Source: JBFMFR01 sp040752025 | GTDB lineage: Bacteria; Chloroflexota; Anaerolineae; Anaerolineales; UBA4823 | NCBI GenBank assembly: GCA_040752025.1 | Contig: JBFMFR010000043.1 | Location: forward strand, 1 to 59,915 | Direction: 5' to 3' | DNA: 59,915 bases | In this document: positions 33,974-43,340 of the stretch, one piece after another | How positions within the stretch are numbered: the stretch's first letter is position 1 | How the letters are laid out: each line of letters begins with the position of its first letter | The notes under the pieces: generated by a model | The model's input: the letters and a program-made list of their open reading frames with translations, nothing else | Databases searched by the model: none | Told to the model about the DNA's origin: nothing | Made by a program: the position numbers and the translations under genes

Positions 33974-35578
33974 TCATACCAACTTGACTACAGGGTAATT
34001 GGAAAGCGCCAGCTTGCCCGTTTGCAGGTCGCGGGCCGTGACCAGCAGGCGCTTGTTGCCATCGATATTGAATTCGACCTCGAAGCGCGCCGCGCCCTGC
34101 GCGGCCGGCGGATCGGCCTTCAGAAACGTGGGGTTATGCTCGTTCATCCAGAACAGCGAGCGGCGCTCTTCATCATCGGGCGCCAGCGGCATCAGGCGCG
34201 CCGCCCCAGAAGGATCGAAGACCAGCTCTACCTGGGCGCCTGCCGGGCGATAACGGCCGCCAGCGCCCTTTTCGCCCATTTCGAAGATGGCAATGCCCAG
34301 TTGCGTCTGGCCATCGTAAGTGGCCTTGACTGACAGGCGCGCCACGGGCTCGCGGCTGGGATAAGGGGTGCCCCGCGCCACGATGGAGCGGTAATCGTAA
34401 TCGCCGCGCCCGCGATCCACGTAACGGATGGCGTAATCGTGCTGGATGTGGTCGAAGAAATCCACCCCGGCGACGAAGGCCGCCGCGCCGCGCGCTACGG
34501 CATCCAACGGGCGGTTGAGCATCACCCGCTGGCGCCCGAAAATGCGCCGCAGCGTGCTTTGCACCGAGGGGATCTGCCCGCTGCCCCCCACCACCAGCAC
34601 CGCCTTGACGTCGCCTGCGCTATAACCGCGCTCCTGCGCCGCGTGCAGGGCGCGGCGCAAGGTGTGGTCCAGTTGAGCATAGGCGTCGTGCTGGTCGAGC
34701 AGTTCTTCTAACTGGGAGCGGCTGAACTCAGCAGATAACTCCAGGCCGCTGTTGGGATCCGTCACGCTCAAGCTGGCCTGATCTTGAAAAGACAGGCTTT
34801 CTTTCAACTGTTCGCAGGCCACCAACAAGGCGCTGCTCACCCGGCGCACGTCTTCATCCGCATCACTGCGCCCATTACGGTGTAAAACTTCCTGGAACAG
34901 CCACTGGTCAATGGTCGCGCCGCCCAGGTCCGCCCCGGCCTTGCCCAACACCCGGCAGCGCCGGCCAGAGCGAGCCTGTTCCTGCTCTTCGACCAGCACC
35001 AGGGCGGCATGCAATGTACCGCCGCCAAAGTCAAAGATCAGGTAAACGTCACCCGGCTGGATATGCGCTCCGTACCCCAGGGCCGCCGCGGACGGTTCGT
35101 CGATCAGGCGGAAGCGCGGCAGGTTGGCGGACTCCGCCACACCCGTCAGCCAGTCTTCGTAATGCTCGAACGCTTCCACCGGCACAGTCAAGGCGATCTC
35201 CTGGTCACCCAGGTCCAGCTCTTGCGCCGCAAACAACAGCACGCTGGAGAGGAATTCGCTGCCAGCCTGGAGATGCGAAACCTGCTGGTCTCCGATCTGC
35301 ATCTGGATCGGGCTGCGGTTCAAGATGTAGCGCTTCATCCAGCGGAAAGTGTGGTTGTGCTGGTAGAGCTGGCGCTGCAAGACCTGGTCGCCGATCCAGC
35401 GCCGCCCATCCAGGGTGTAATGCACCAGGGAGGGGACGACCGAAATTTGCTCGTCGCCCTGCACAGAAATGCGCCCGTAATCGGCTACGTGGAACGGCAC
35501 ACCCTCCTGGCGGGCTTCGTCCCACACAGCGACCACCGTATTCGAAGTGCCAAAATCAATCGCTAAACGGCCTGGCAT
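33974..35578 (-). CDS. Hsp70-like ATPase with shortened C-terminal region
   Basis: The 534-residue protein has the actin/Hsp70 nucleotide fold: phosphate-1 loop IDFGTSNTVVAVWD (7-20), RLIDEPSAAALGYG (157-170), phosphate-2 loop IFDFGGGTLHA (181-191), ADLGGATID (216-224) and the adenosine site VLVVGGSGQIPSVQ (about 346-359). A beta-rich piece follows (about 400-534), much like an Hsp70 substrate domain, but the helical lid is absent. No DnaJ or GrpE gene is adjacent. It lies between a HEAT/WD40 gene and DUF1257, and probably handles or remodels a specific client of this gene set rather than general folding. Confidence 0.88.
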   Translation of the reverse strand: MPGRLAIDFGTSNTVVAVWDEARQEGVPFHVADYGRISVQGDEQISVVPSLVHYTLDGRRWIGDQVLQRQLYQHNHTFRWMKRYILNRSPIQMQIGDQQVSHLQAGSEFLSSVLLFAAQELDLGDQEIALTVPVEAFEHYEDWLTGVAESANLPRFRLIDEPSAAALGYGAHIQPGDVYLIFDFGGGTLHAALVLVEEQEQARSGRRCRVLGKAGADLGGATIDQWLFQEVLHRNGRSDADEDVRRVSSALLVACEQLKESLSFQDQASLSVTDPNSGLELSAEFSRSQLEELLDQHDAYAQLDHTLRRALHAAQERGYSAGDVKAVLVVGGSGQIPSVQSTLRRIFGRQRVMLNRPLDAVARGAAAFVAGVDFFDHIQHDYAIRYVDRGRGDYDYRSIVARGTPYPSREPVARLSVKATYDGQTQLGIAIFEMGEKGAGGRYRPAGAQVELVFDPSGAARLMPLAPDDEERRSLFWMNEHNPTFLKADPPAAQGAARFEVEFNIDGNKRLLVTARDLQTGKLALSNYPVVKLV

Positions 35579-35587
35579 GCACGCAAC

Positions 35588-37978
35588 TCAATCGATCTCG
35601 ATATCATACTCGCCCACCTGGATGGTGGGGACTTCGCTCACTTCTACATCGAAGCGAAAGCGGTGGCGTAAAAGGCGCTCCAGGAACGCCAGAGCGTGGC
35701 GCGCCGGCTGGGGTAATCCATCCGAGGCCAGCAGCACACCCAGGGCGGCAAGCTGGTTGGGCGTGCTCTGCGCCAGGGGCAGGCTGAACAAACGTGGCAC
35801 ATCCAGGACGCGCAAGTCCCACAAAGACAGGGAGGCGTCCGAATCGCCCAGGGCCATGAAGCTGCCATCCGGCGAAACGTGCAGCGAATTCGTTTGCGCC
35901 CCTGGAGAGTGTATCTTACCAAGCATTTTGCCGTTTGCCCACCCCGTAAAGAATACCTCACCGCCAGCGTCCACGCTGATCACCAGGGATCTATCTCGCA
36001 AAAACTCCAGCCCCTGGACACGCTGGGCGTGGCGCGCCAGTTGGCGCAGCGGCTGCCCTGTCCGAGGATCAGGATGCGAAGCCGTCCAGGCCGCCAGCAC
36101 CTGGCCCGAAGCCCGGCCGAAGATCATCGCCTGGGGGCGTTCCTTTTCCAATTGATCGGGGCCAAAGGCTGCGCAGCGCAGCACGCCTGGGCTCCAAACG
36201 TATTCGAACTGTCCTCGCCCATTGTGAAGAGGCTCGAAGCCGGGCAGGGATAGCACCAAGACACCATAATGCAGTAAAGCCACCCGGCTGCCATCCGGGG
36301 GAACCCTGGCAGCGCGCGGCCAGAAGGCCAGATTCGTTTGTGCAACCTGCCGTCCGGCCTCCAGCAAGGCCACGCTTTGGTCGCGCCCGGCGACCAGCAA
36401 ACCTGATGCCCCAACCGGTTCGAGCGCCGTGATCGAGGCTTTCTGCTGGCGCACGCGCTCGGGCTTGCCATTGGTGTAGAGGTAAGTGGCGCACAATTCC
36501 TGGGCGGTGGTGCGCTCGGCGAAAGCCAGTTCACCGCTGTGAGTATAGGTCACTTCTCCGATCGAATGGTCGAAGCTGCCCAGCAAAGCCTGGCGTTGGG
36601 CGCGTTGAAAGTCCCAGATAACCACTTTGCGCGTCGAAGTGCCCACTGCCGCCAGCGGCTGCTGCGGCGCAAACGCCAGGCTGTTGATCCGCCCGGCGAG
36701 CAGGTTGGCGCGCGCCCGCAGGACTGCACAGGGCAAAGCCTTTGTTATAGCCTGGGCATCGACCAGCATATCTGCGGAGGCCAGGCGGACCAGGTCAGCC
36801 AGCGCCAGGCGCTCATCCTCACGCTCCGGCAGCCAGTCGCAGCCTGCCAGGTTGCGCACCGCTTGCAGGCTGACTCCCAGGGGAAACTCACAGACCTTCT
36901 CCCACAAACGCCCCCACTCGCCGGTTTCAGCCAGCAGCCGGGCCAGGAATTCCGCTTCTTCAGAGGTTTGAAAAGTCACGGCACGCCCGGCGATAATGCC
37001 CAGCAAGCGCGTCTGCCCGGAAGCACGCGCCTGTTCCAGGATGCGCCGGCGCAACCCGGCTTCAGCCGTCTGGTAGGCCGCGCCCAGGATGCGGTGATCG
37101 AAATCCAGTTCCAGGTAAGCCGGCCACTGGCCGGTCAGGAACAAGAACAAGGAGCGCTGGTAAGAGTCCTTGGGCAAAAAACCACCCTGCAAAGCAGCCG
37201 CCTGCGCCACAGAATCGCCCTGCTCGACCACCAGGCTGCAAAGCATCTGCTGCGCGGCTTCGCTGGACAGGCCGCTGAGCACCTGGCGGGCCTGTTCAGC
37301 GATCTGTTCGTCGCCATCCCTGCCAGCCTGGATGAGCGCGGCCACCAGGTTATCTTGCTCATCCTGGATAAGGGCCGCCCGCCCTACTTTCAGCGCACTG
37401 AGCACGCGCACCTCCAGCGGGCTTTGCGCTACGTAGCCAGCCTGCAATACGGCTGCTTCCAGGAAAGCAGCCCGGCTGCGGGCCCATAGGGCGCATAGAG
37501 CATCAATCGCCGCCGGATCGCGCAAACCGGTCAGGCACTGGCGGGCGTGCTGGGCCAGGGTTTCATCCCGGTCTTTACAGGCTTTCACCAGGGGCGGGAT
37601 CAGGCGCGCGTCGCTGTCCAGCAGCCCTTCGACGCGCCCGGCCTGCAAGGCGCTGAGCAGGCGCGCCTGCACCGGGCTGGCAGCTACCCAACCGTGCGCG
37701 GCGATCTGCTCCGCCAGCCAGGGATGGCGCGTGGCAGACCAATACTGGCAAACCACATCGATGCTGGCCTGGGAGCGCAGACCGGCAATCGCCCGGCGGG
37801 CGATCTCGCCGACGCGCGGGTCGGGATGCTCATCCAACGCCTTCAGGAGCACCTTGATGGCGTTAGGTGAGGCGTCGCGCCCCAGTTCAATGGCAGCCAG
37901 GCGCTGCAACCAGGCGCCGATCACAGGCACCGGGCGATACAGCCTGGCTTTCAAGATGCGGGCGCGCCTCCGGTTCAT
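35588..37978 (-). CDS. HEAT-repeat/WD40-like protein, first paralogue
   Basis: The roughly 796-residue protein starts at an ATG 15 bp after the upstream stop; a GTG at 37996 that overlaps that stop is the alternative. Residues about 1-270 form repeated helical pairs of HEAT type (LLKALDEHPDPRVGEIARRAI, LVKACKDRDETLAQHARQCL, LIQAGRDGDEQIAEQARQVL). Residues about 430-745 form degenerate beta-propeller blades. The C-terminus ends with RFDVEV...VGEYDIEID, also found at the end of the next gene's product. No catalytic motif. Likely a scaffold for the Hsp70/AAA+ partners. Confidence 0.8.
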   Translation of the reverse strand: MNRRRARILKARLYRPVPVIGAWLQRLAAIELGRDASPNAIKVLLKALDEHPDPRVGEIARRAIAGLRSQASIDVVCQYWSATRHPWLAEQIAAHGWVAASPVQARLLSALQAGRVEGLLDSDARLIPPLVKACKDRDETLAQHARQCLTGLRDPAAIDALCALWARSRAAFLEAAVLQAGYVAQSPLEVRVLSALKVGRAALIQDEQDNLVAALIQAGRDGDEQIAEQARQVLSGLSSEAAQQMLCSLVVEQGDSVAQAAALQGGFLPKDSYQRSLFLFLTGQWPAYLELDFDHRILGAAYQTAEAGLRRRILEQARASGQTRLLGIIAGRAVTFQTSEEAEFLARLLAETGEWGRLWEKVCEFPLGVSLQAVRNLAGCDWLPEREDERLALADLVRLASADMLVDAQAITKALPCAVLRARANLLAGRINSLAFAPQQPLAAVGTSTRKVVIWDFQRAQRQALLGSFDHSIGEVTYTHSGELAFAERTTAQELCATYLYTNGKPERVRQQKASITALEPVGASGLLVAGRDQSVALLEAGRQVAQTNLAFWPRAARVPPDGSRVALLHYGVLVLSLPGFEPLHNGRGQFEYVWSPGVLRCAAFGPDQLEKERPQAMIFGRASGQVLAAWTASHPDPRTGQPLRQLARHAQRVQGLEFLRDRSLVISVDAGGEVFFTGWANGKMLGKIHSPGAQTNSLHVSPDGSFMALGDSDASLSLWDLRVLDVPRLFSLPLAQSTPNQLAALGVLLASDGLPQPARHALAFLERLLRHRFRFDVEVSEVPTIQVGEYDIEID

Positions 37979-37992
37979 CGCTGACCCTGACC

Positions 37993-40140
37993 TCACCCGT
38001 CCAATTCGATGTCGAAATCGCCGATTTCAATGCGCAGCGGCGCAGCCCCGACTTCGATATCAAAGCGGCCACGCCAGCGATGCAGTTCCAGGGTGAATTC
38101 CAGCCAGGCGCGCTCGCGCTGCGCCAGGTCTGGGCTTTGCAGCGCCTGGAGCGCCAGCGCTTCGACACCCAGTCGCCCGGCAGGAGCGCGAAACAGACGC
38201 CCCAGGTTCTCTAACGGCCACAGGTGCAGGTTTCTCTGGTCAGCAAAGGCCAGCAAAGAAGCCTGGAGGTTGAAAACCAGGCAGCGTGCTTCCTGCATCT
38301 GCCCTTCCAACGCGCCCAACAGTACACCTTCTGGGACCTGCCACAGGCGCAGGCAGCCGTCCTGACTGGCGCTGGCTAACAGGCGTCCATCCGGGCTGGC
38401 TTTCAGGCCAGTTAACCGTTGGGAATGCGCCTCCAAAGTCGCCAGCGGCTCGCCCGAAGGCAACTCCCACAGACGGATGACCTGCCGGTCACTGGCAGCC
38501 AGCCAGCGGCCATCCGGGCTGACCACCAGCAGTTCGCCGTCCACGCGCCCGTCCAGTTTCTGCAAAGCAGCGGCCGTGGGCACCTGCCACAAACGCGCCT
38601 GGCCATACGAACTTCCGGTGACCAGCCTATCTCCAGCGAACGCCCAACAAGCCACTCTTTCCTTTAGAACTGCCAGGTGTTCCCCGTCCGGCACGCTCCA
38701 CAAATTCAAATCATTGTCGGCATGAGCACTGGCCAGGTAAGCGCCATCCGGGCTGAAGGCCAGTGAAACCGCTCCCCACTTGGGAGCTGGCAGGGCGTGC
38801 AGCAAATATCCATCCCAGGCCTGCCACAGGCGCACCGCCGCCGGGTCGCCGCTGGCGAGCAAGGCGCCATCCGGGCTGAAGGCCAGGGCAGACACCTCGC
38901 CGGCATGCCCGCCCAGGATCTGCACAGGCGCGCCATCCGCCGGCTGCCACAGACGCAGGCTGCGGTCCGCACCGCCGCTGGCGAGCAGGGCGCCGTCCGG
39001 GCTGAAAACTAGCGAGACGATTGGGCCAGTGTGTCCGTTCAATACGTGTTGAGCCTGCTCCTGGTCGGGCTGCCACAGGCGCAGGCTGCGGTCGGCTCCT
39101 CCGCTGGCGAGCTGTTCCCCCAGGGGATCGAACGCCAGGGCCATCACCGGACGTGTATGGCCCTGGAGCAGGCGCAAGGGTCCCGGCAGGCGTTCCAGGG
39201 GCAGGCCCTGTTCCAGGCAGGCCACCCCCAGACGCGCCATTTTGGCAAAGGCCTGACTTTCGGCTACCTGGGGCGGGGACCAGCCGGCATCTTGCAAGGA
39301 TTGCAGCAAGCGCGCACTCCACAGCGGTGGGGCCGCCTGGGCCAGGCGCCAGGCTTCATCCCAGCGGGCGTGGCGGCTCAACACGGTCAGGATCACCTCC
39401 CACTCCATCTGCGAGAGGGCTTGCAACTGGCGTGCGCTGCGCGAGCCAGCAAAAGCTTCCACATAGCCGCGCCAGCCGGAACGCCGGGCCAGATCGGCGA
39501 TTTTGCCGCGCAGAGCGCTGTCAGCCGCCTGGTAGACCGCTTTCAGCAAAGAGGCATCAAAATCCAGGGCCTCGTAGCGCGGCCATTGCTCAGTGAGCAG
39601 GTAAAACAGCGCCCGGCGCTGCGGGTCGCGCGGGGCGAAACCGGCCTGCAAGGCCGCCTGACGGGCGTGCGGATCGTCGCGCTCGATCACCCAGCGGCAA
39701 ACTTCCTCCTGGGCAGCCTGGTCAGTCAGGCTCTGTAAAGCTGCCTGAGCGCGCCCGGCGATCTGCGGGTCAGGATCACCTGCGGCCAATAAAAGCGACT
39801 CGACCACCTGAGGGCCAGCCTGCTCGATCCAATCCGTCTGCCCCAGCTTGAGGGCGCTCGATAAGCGCAGTTCCAGCGGGTACGCAGCCGGTTGGCCCCA
39901 CTCGAGCAGAATCGCCTCCAGGTGAGGGCTGCGCGTGGTCTGCCAGGCGCTCCAAACCTGCTCCACACCCCCAGGCATTTCTACCTGTTCCAGGGCCTGC
40001 AAAACTCCCTGGCGAACGGCTTCGTCTTGCAGGCGCGCCACAGCTTGCGCCAGCGCCTGGAGTACTTCCAACGCATCGCTGCGCAACAACTCCTGCGCCA
40101 GGAGCCGGGCGGCTTGCTGTGAGGGGCTTTCCTGGCTCAT
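37993..40140 (-). CDS. HEAT-repeat/WD40 protein, second paralogue
   Basis: The 715-residue protein has helical HEAT-like repeats (about 20-220; PDPQIAGRAQAALQSL and relatives) and then a clear WD40 propeller (about 325-640) with repeats such as VSLVFSPDGALLASGGADRSLRLW. Between them, YEALDFDASLLKAVYQAADSALRGKIADLAR is closely matched in the paralogue (LDFDHRILGAAYQTAEAGLRRRI), showing a gene duplication. The tail RFDIEV...IGDFDIELDG matches the paralogue's tail. It overlaps the Ycf46-like gene by 4 bp. Confidence 0.88.
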   Translation of the reverse strand: MSQESPSQQAARLLAQELLRSDALEVLQALAQAVARLQDEAVRQGVLQALEQVEMPGGVEQVWSAWQTTRSPHLEAILLEWGQPAAYPLELRLSSALKLGQTDWIEQAGPQVVESLLLAAGDPDPQIAGRAQAALQSLTDQAAQEEVCRWVIERDDPHARQAALQAGFAPRDPQRRALFYLLTEQWPRYEALDFDASLLKAVYQAADSALRGKIADLARRSGWRGYVEAFAGSRSARQLQALSQMEWEVILTVLSRHARWDEAWRLAQAAPPLWSARLLQSLQDAGWSPPQVAESQAFAKMARLGVACLEQGLPLERLPGPLRLLQGHTRPVMALAFDPLGEQLASGGADRSLRLWQPDQEQAQHVLNGHTGPIVSLVFSPDGALLASGGADRSLRLWQPADGAPVQILGGHAGEVSALAFSPDGALLASGDPAAVRLWQAWDGYLLHALPAPKWGAVSLAFSPDGAYLASAHADNDLNLWSVPDGEHLAVLKERVACWAFAGDRLVTGSSYGQARLWQVPTAAALQKLDGRVDGELLVVSPDGRWLAASDRQVIRLWELPSGEPLATLEAHSQRLTGLKASPDGRLLASASQDGCLRLWQVPEGVLLGALEGQMQEARCLVFNLQASLLAFADQRNLHLWPLENLGRLFRAPAGRLGVEALALQALQSPDLAQRERAWLEFTLELHRWRGRFDIEVGAAPLRIEIGDFDIELDG

Positions 40141-41663
40141 CCAGAGGCTTGAATTTCGAGCGGGACGAACTGGCGTTCGGCCTCACGCGTCTCGCTGAAG
40201 GAGGCTGATTGGGCGCGGCCCTCGCGCAGCCAATCGCGCAAGGCCTGGACGATCTCGCGCTGTGAAACCGAGAGCGGCACCTGGCGGCGGGTGGCCTCCA
40301 GGATATCCTGCGTGGAGAATTCACGCCCGGCGTTGAAACCCACGTACATGGCATCGATAATCGCCTGCTCGATCTCGGCCCCCACGTAACCCTGCGACTC
40401 GTGCGCCAACAGATCCAGATCGAAATCCTGGGGCAGGCGTTTGCGCTTGCGCAGGTGCACGGCGAAGATCTCCCGGCGCTCCTGGCGGGTGGGCAGGTCG
40501 AGGAAAAAGATTTCATCGAAGCGGCCCTTGCGCAGCAGTTCAGGCGGCAGGCGGCTGATGTCATTGGCCGTGGCGACCACAAAACATGGGGCGGTTTTTT
40601 CCTGCATCCAGGTCAGGATCGTGCCGAAAACGCGCAGGCTGGTGCCGCTGTCCAGGTCGCCATGCGACAGGGCCTTCTCCATTTCATCGATCCACAGCAG
40701 GCAAGGCGCCACCGTCTCCGCCAGGCGCAGCGCCTGGCGAGCGCGCTCCTCGGATTCGCCCACCAGGCTGCCGTACAACGCGCCGACATCCAGGCGCAGC
40801 AGCGGCAGCCGCCAAAGCCCGCCGATCATCTTGGCCGTCAGGCTCTTGCCGGTTCCGGGGATGCCGATCAAAGCGATGCCCTTGGGCGCCGGCAGGCCGT
40901 AGTCACGCGCCTGCTGGGTGAAAGCGCGCTCGCGCAGGCGCAGCCAATCCTTCAAGACATCCAACCCGCCCACGTCGTCGGGCGTCTCGGTGACCGAATA
41001 GAACTCCAGAGCCTGGTTCTCGCGGATAATCTGTTTCTTCTCCTCGGTCACCAGGTCGATATCGCGGTCATCCAGGACGCCATCGGAGACGATCGCCTTG
41101 GCAAAGACACGCTGGGCCTGGGCAGCGGTCAGTCCCAAAGCAGCCTGCACCAGCTTCTCGCGCCCCAGGGGCGTCAGCTTCACCTTGACGCCCGGCGTTT
41201 CCGTCAAGCGCGCCAGCACCTGCTCCAATTCCTGGCTGGCCGGGGCGGGGAAATCGACCACCACTGCTTCGTCTTTCAATTCAGCCGGGATGCGCCCGGA
41301 AAGCGAAGTCACCAGGATCGACTTGCGCGTGAACTTCAAGCGCTGGGCCAGGCTGCGCAGCTTGCGCTTGACCTGCGGGTTATCCCAGGCATCGTGGAAA
41401 TCCTTGAGCACGAAAAGCTGCTCGCCTTCGGCTTTCTCGATCTGCTCCAGGGCTGTCAGCGGGTCGCGGGCCGAGGGTAATCCTTGAGGGGGCTCGCTCA
41501 ACGCCTGGAAACCGTCTGCCAGGTCCCAGGTCAGGCAGGGGCGGCGAGCGCGCTCGCAGACCGCCTTGATCACTTGCAAAGCGCGTTCTTCTTCAGGCGT
41601 AACCAGCACGATGAGCGTGAAACGAGCGCGCAGGTAGATATCCAGGTTTTGTTCGAAGCTCAT
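40137..41663 (-). CDS. Ycf46-like AAA+ ATPase
   Basis: The 508-residue protein has an N-terminal domain (about 1-215) with a RecA-like feel (FTLIVLVTPEEERAL) and a classical AAA+ module: Walker A GIPGTGKS (267-274), Walker B CLLWIDE (321-327), sensor 1 ATAND (364-368) and the arginine region LLRKGRFDEIFFLDLP (about 377-391). Length and layout match the Ycf46 family of cyanobacteria and plastids, linked there to growth under low light or carbon by earlier reports but mechanistically unsolved. It begins the block of seven overlapping or abutting genes that ends with the radical SAM activase. Confidence 0.88.
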   Translation of the reverse strand: MSFEQNLDIYLRARFTLIVLVTPEEERALQVIKAVCERARRPCLTWDLADGFQALSEPPQGLPSARDPLTALEQIEKAEGEQLFVLKDFHDAWDNPQVKRKLRSLAQRLKFTRKSILVTSLSGRIPAELKDEAVVVDFPAPASQELEQVLARLTETPGVKVKLTPLGREKLVQAALGLTAAQAQRVFAKAIVSDGVLDDRDIDLVTEEKKQIIRENQALEFYSVTETPDDVGGLDVLKDWLRLRERAFTQQARDYGLPAPKGIALIGIPGTGKSLTAKMIGGLWRLPLLRLDVGALYGSLVGESEERARQALRLAETVAPCLLWIDEMEKALSHGDLDSGTSLRVFGTILTWMQEKTAPCFVVATANDISRLPPELLRKGRFDEIFFLDLPTRQERREIFAVHLRKRKRLPQDFDLDLLAHESQGYVGAEIEQAIIDAMYVGFNAGREFSTQDILEATRRQVPLSVSQREIVQALRDWLREGRAQSASFSETREAERQFVPLEIQASG

Positions 41664-41683
41664 GGAATCCTCACTAAACGCAA

Positions 41684-43333
41684 TTATACCCTTATGCGCT
41701 CCGCCTCAGACAGCGGAGTACCGCTGTCCGGGTCAACTGCCAGGCACGCGCCGCGTTCGTCGATGCGCGTGACCACCTGCCCGCGGGCGAAGGGGTTATT
41801 CTTCAACTGCGGGGCATCCAGGATGCCCACCTGCACCGCTTTGGCCAGCGTGGCGGGGTCGGTGAGCGCATCCGTCACGTCCAGCCCGGCCAGGGCGCGG
41901 ATGGCCTGCAAGCACACCTGCGCCTCAGCCACCAACTCCTGGCGGCGGGCCTGCACAGCCGGATCGGCGGTCAGGTCGGGCTGGCCAGCCAGGGCATTCT
42001 CGATGGCGCGCCGGGCCAGTTTACAGGCTTCGATCACATCCGCTGCGGTGGCGGCGTGATCGGCCTCGGTATGCCCGACCACGTGCACGATCTGCGGTCG
42101 CAGGGCCATTTGCACGTAAACGCTGGCCGCCAAATGGGCGCGCGCCGCGTCCAGGTCGAGCGGATAGCTCAACAGGCCGGTGCGCGTCTGGCGGTAGATG
42201 TTGAAATTTTTCCCTGCCAGGGGCGCGATCAGGTCCAGGATCGCCAGCATTTTGGCCAGGTCCATAGCATCCGATAGCTCGGCCGGGCTGTTGAACATCA
42301 TCTGGGCGATGTAGTCGCTCACCCCAAAGGCGCGGGCGTTGTACGCCGAGAGGTAAGCAGCGACCACAGAGACCACGTCCGGAGCGTCGCGCATCCCCCA
42401 GTGATGCGGCTCGTTCAACTCAACCGGGATACGGCGCGCCCCATACCAGGCCATCACCTGCTGATGCTCACGGATCGAACCCTCCAGATCCCAGGGGCCG
42501 CGCCCATCCATCTGGTTGAACCAGAAAAGCGGGATGGCGCACCAGGCGATGTTGATCGTCTCCACGTACATCTCGGCCAGGCGCAAGAAGTCATCCGTTC
42601 CAGAATAAGTGCGCAGCAGGGGGTAATTGCCGCAGCGGCTGGCGGTAAATAACTCGCGGTAATCCTGCGGCGTGCGCACCGGCACGCCACCCGCCCCGGT
42701 GCGGCGCGGCTCCTGGCGCTCGGGATGAAAGAAGTTGGCCTGGGCGTCCTGATCGATGCCCAGCGAGATCACGTCGATCACCCCAGCCTGGGCGATTTGG
42801 GCGATGCCTTCCCGCGTGGCTGCCAGGGTCGGCAGGCCGAAATGATGGCGCAGGAGCGGAAAGGGCGCTTTCCAGGCTATGCGCGCCACGGCAGACTGCG
42901 GGAAATCGATTTCACTGCGCTCCTGGCGCGGCTGGCCCTTGAGGTAAGCCAGCACAATCTCAGCCGCTTCGCCGCCTTCGAAGACCTGTTCGAAGAAGCC
43001 CAGGGCGCGGGCGCGGGCGGCAATGGGCGGCGTGCCGCCAAAGGCGAAGCGCACGCCAGCCGAGTGCAGGTCGTCGGCCGCCTCGGCGAACTCGGCCAGC
43101 AGGCGCTCGCCTGTCTCAGGCGTCAGGCGGTACGAAACAGCCACCAGGTCAGCGCCTTCTCGCCGGGCAGCTTGCAGCACCTCCTCGACCGGCACGGCCG
43201 GGCCTAAGAAAACCGTACGCCAGCCGGCGGCCTGCGCCAGTCGCAGGAATCTGTTGATCCCGGCCACGTGCACGCATTCGCCTAATGCGGCCGCGACAAC
43301 GGTCTTGGAGGAAGCTGGAGGCTTATCGTTCAT
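41684..43333 (-). CDS. Cobalamin-binding-domain protein with a C-terminal mutase-like barrel
   Basis: The start at 43333 avoids the overlap with mobB that a longer frame would make. Residues about 10-125 resemble a B12-binding Rossmann domain (VVAAALGECVHVAGINRFLRLAQAAGW, then VAVSYRL and RFAFGGT). In the DxHxxG motif the Asp is replaced by Cys (CVHVAG), but the histidine that would ligate cobalt is kept. Residues about 150-480 suggest an alpha/beta barrel with partial likeness to B12 mutases of the glutamate-mutase kind. Reaction unknown. It lies 20 bp upstream of the Ycf46-like gene and may be its client. Confidence 0.6.
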   Translation of the reverse strand: MNDKPPASSKTVVAAALGECVHVAGINRFLRLAQAAGWRTVFLGPAVPVEEVLQAARREGADLVAVSYRLTPETGERLLAEFAEAADDLHSAGVRFAFGGTPPIAARARALGFFEQVFEGGEAAEIVLAYLKGQPRQERSEIDFPQSAVARIAWKAPFPLLRHHFGLPTLAATREGIAQIAQAGVIDVISLGIDQDAQANFFHPERQEPRRTGAGGVPVRTPQDYRELFTASRCGNYPLLRTYSGTDDFLRLAEMYVETINIAWCAIPLFWFNQMDGRGPWDLEGSIREHQQVMAWYGARRIPVELNEPHHWGMRDAPDVVSVVAAYLSAYNARAFGVSDYIAQMMFNSPAELSDAMDLAKMLAILDLIAPLAGKNFNIYRQTRTGLLSYPLDLDAARAHLAASVYVQMALRPQIVHVVGHTEADHAATAADVIEACKLARRAIENALAGQPDLTADPAVQARRQELVAEAQVCLQAIRALAGLDVTDALTDPATLAKAVQVGILDAPQLKNNPFARGQVVTRIDERGACLAVDPDSGTPLSEAERIRV

Positions 43334-43340
43334 CGCAATC

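Noticed and set aside
32801..41663. Phage defence island
   Set aside because: AAA+, Hsp70-like and WD40 proteins can occur in defence systems, but no nuclease, recombinase or other defence effector is present, and Ycf46/Ycf35-type families suggest housekeeping.
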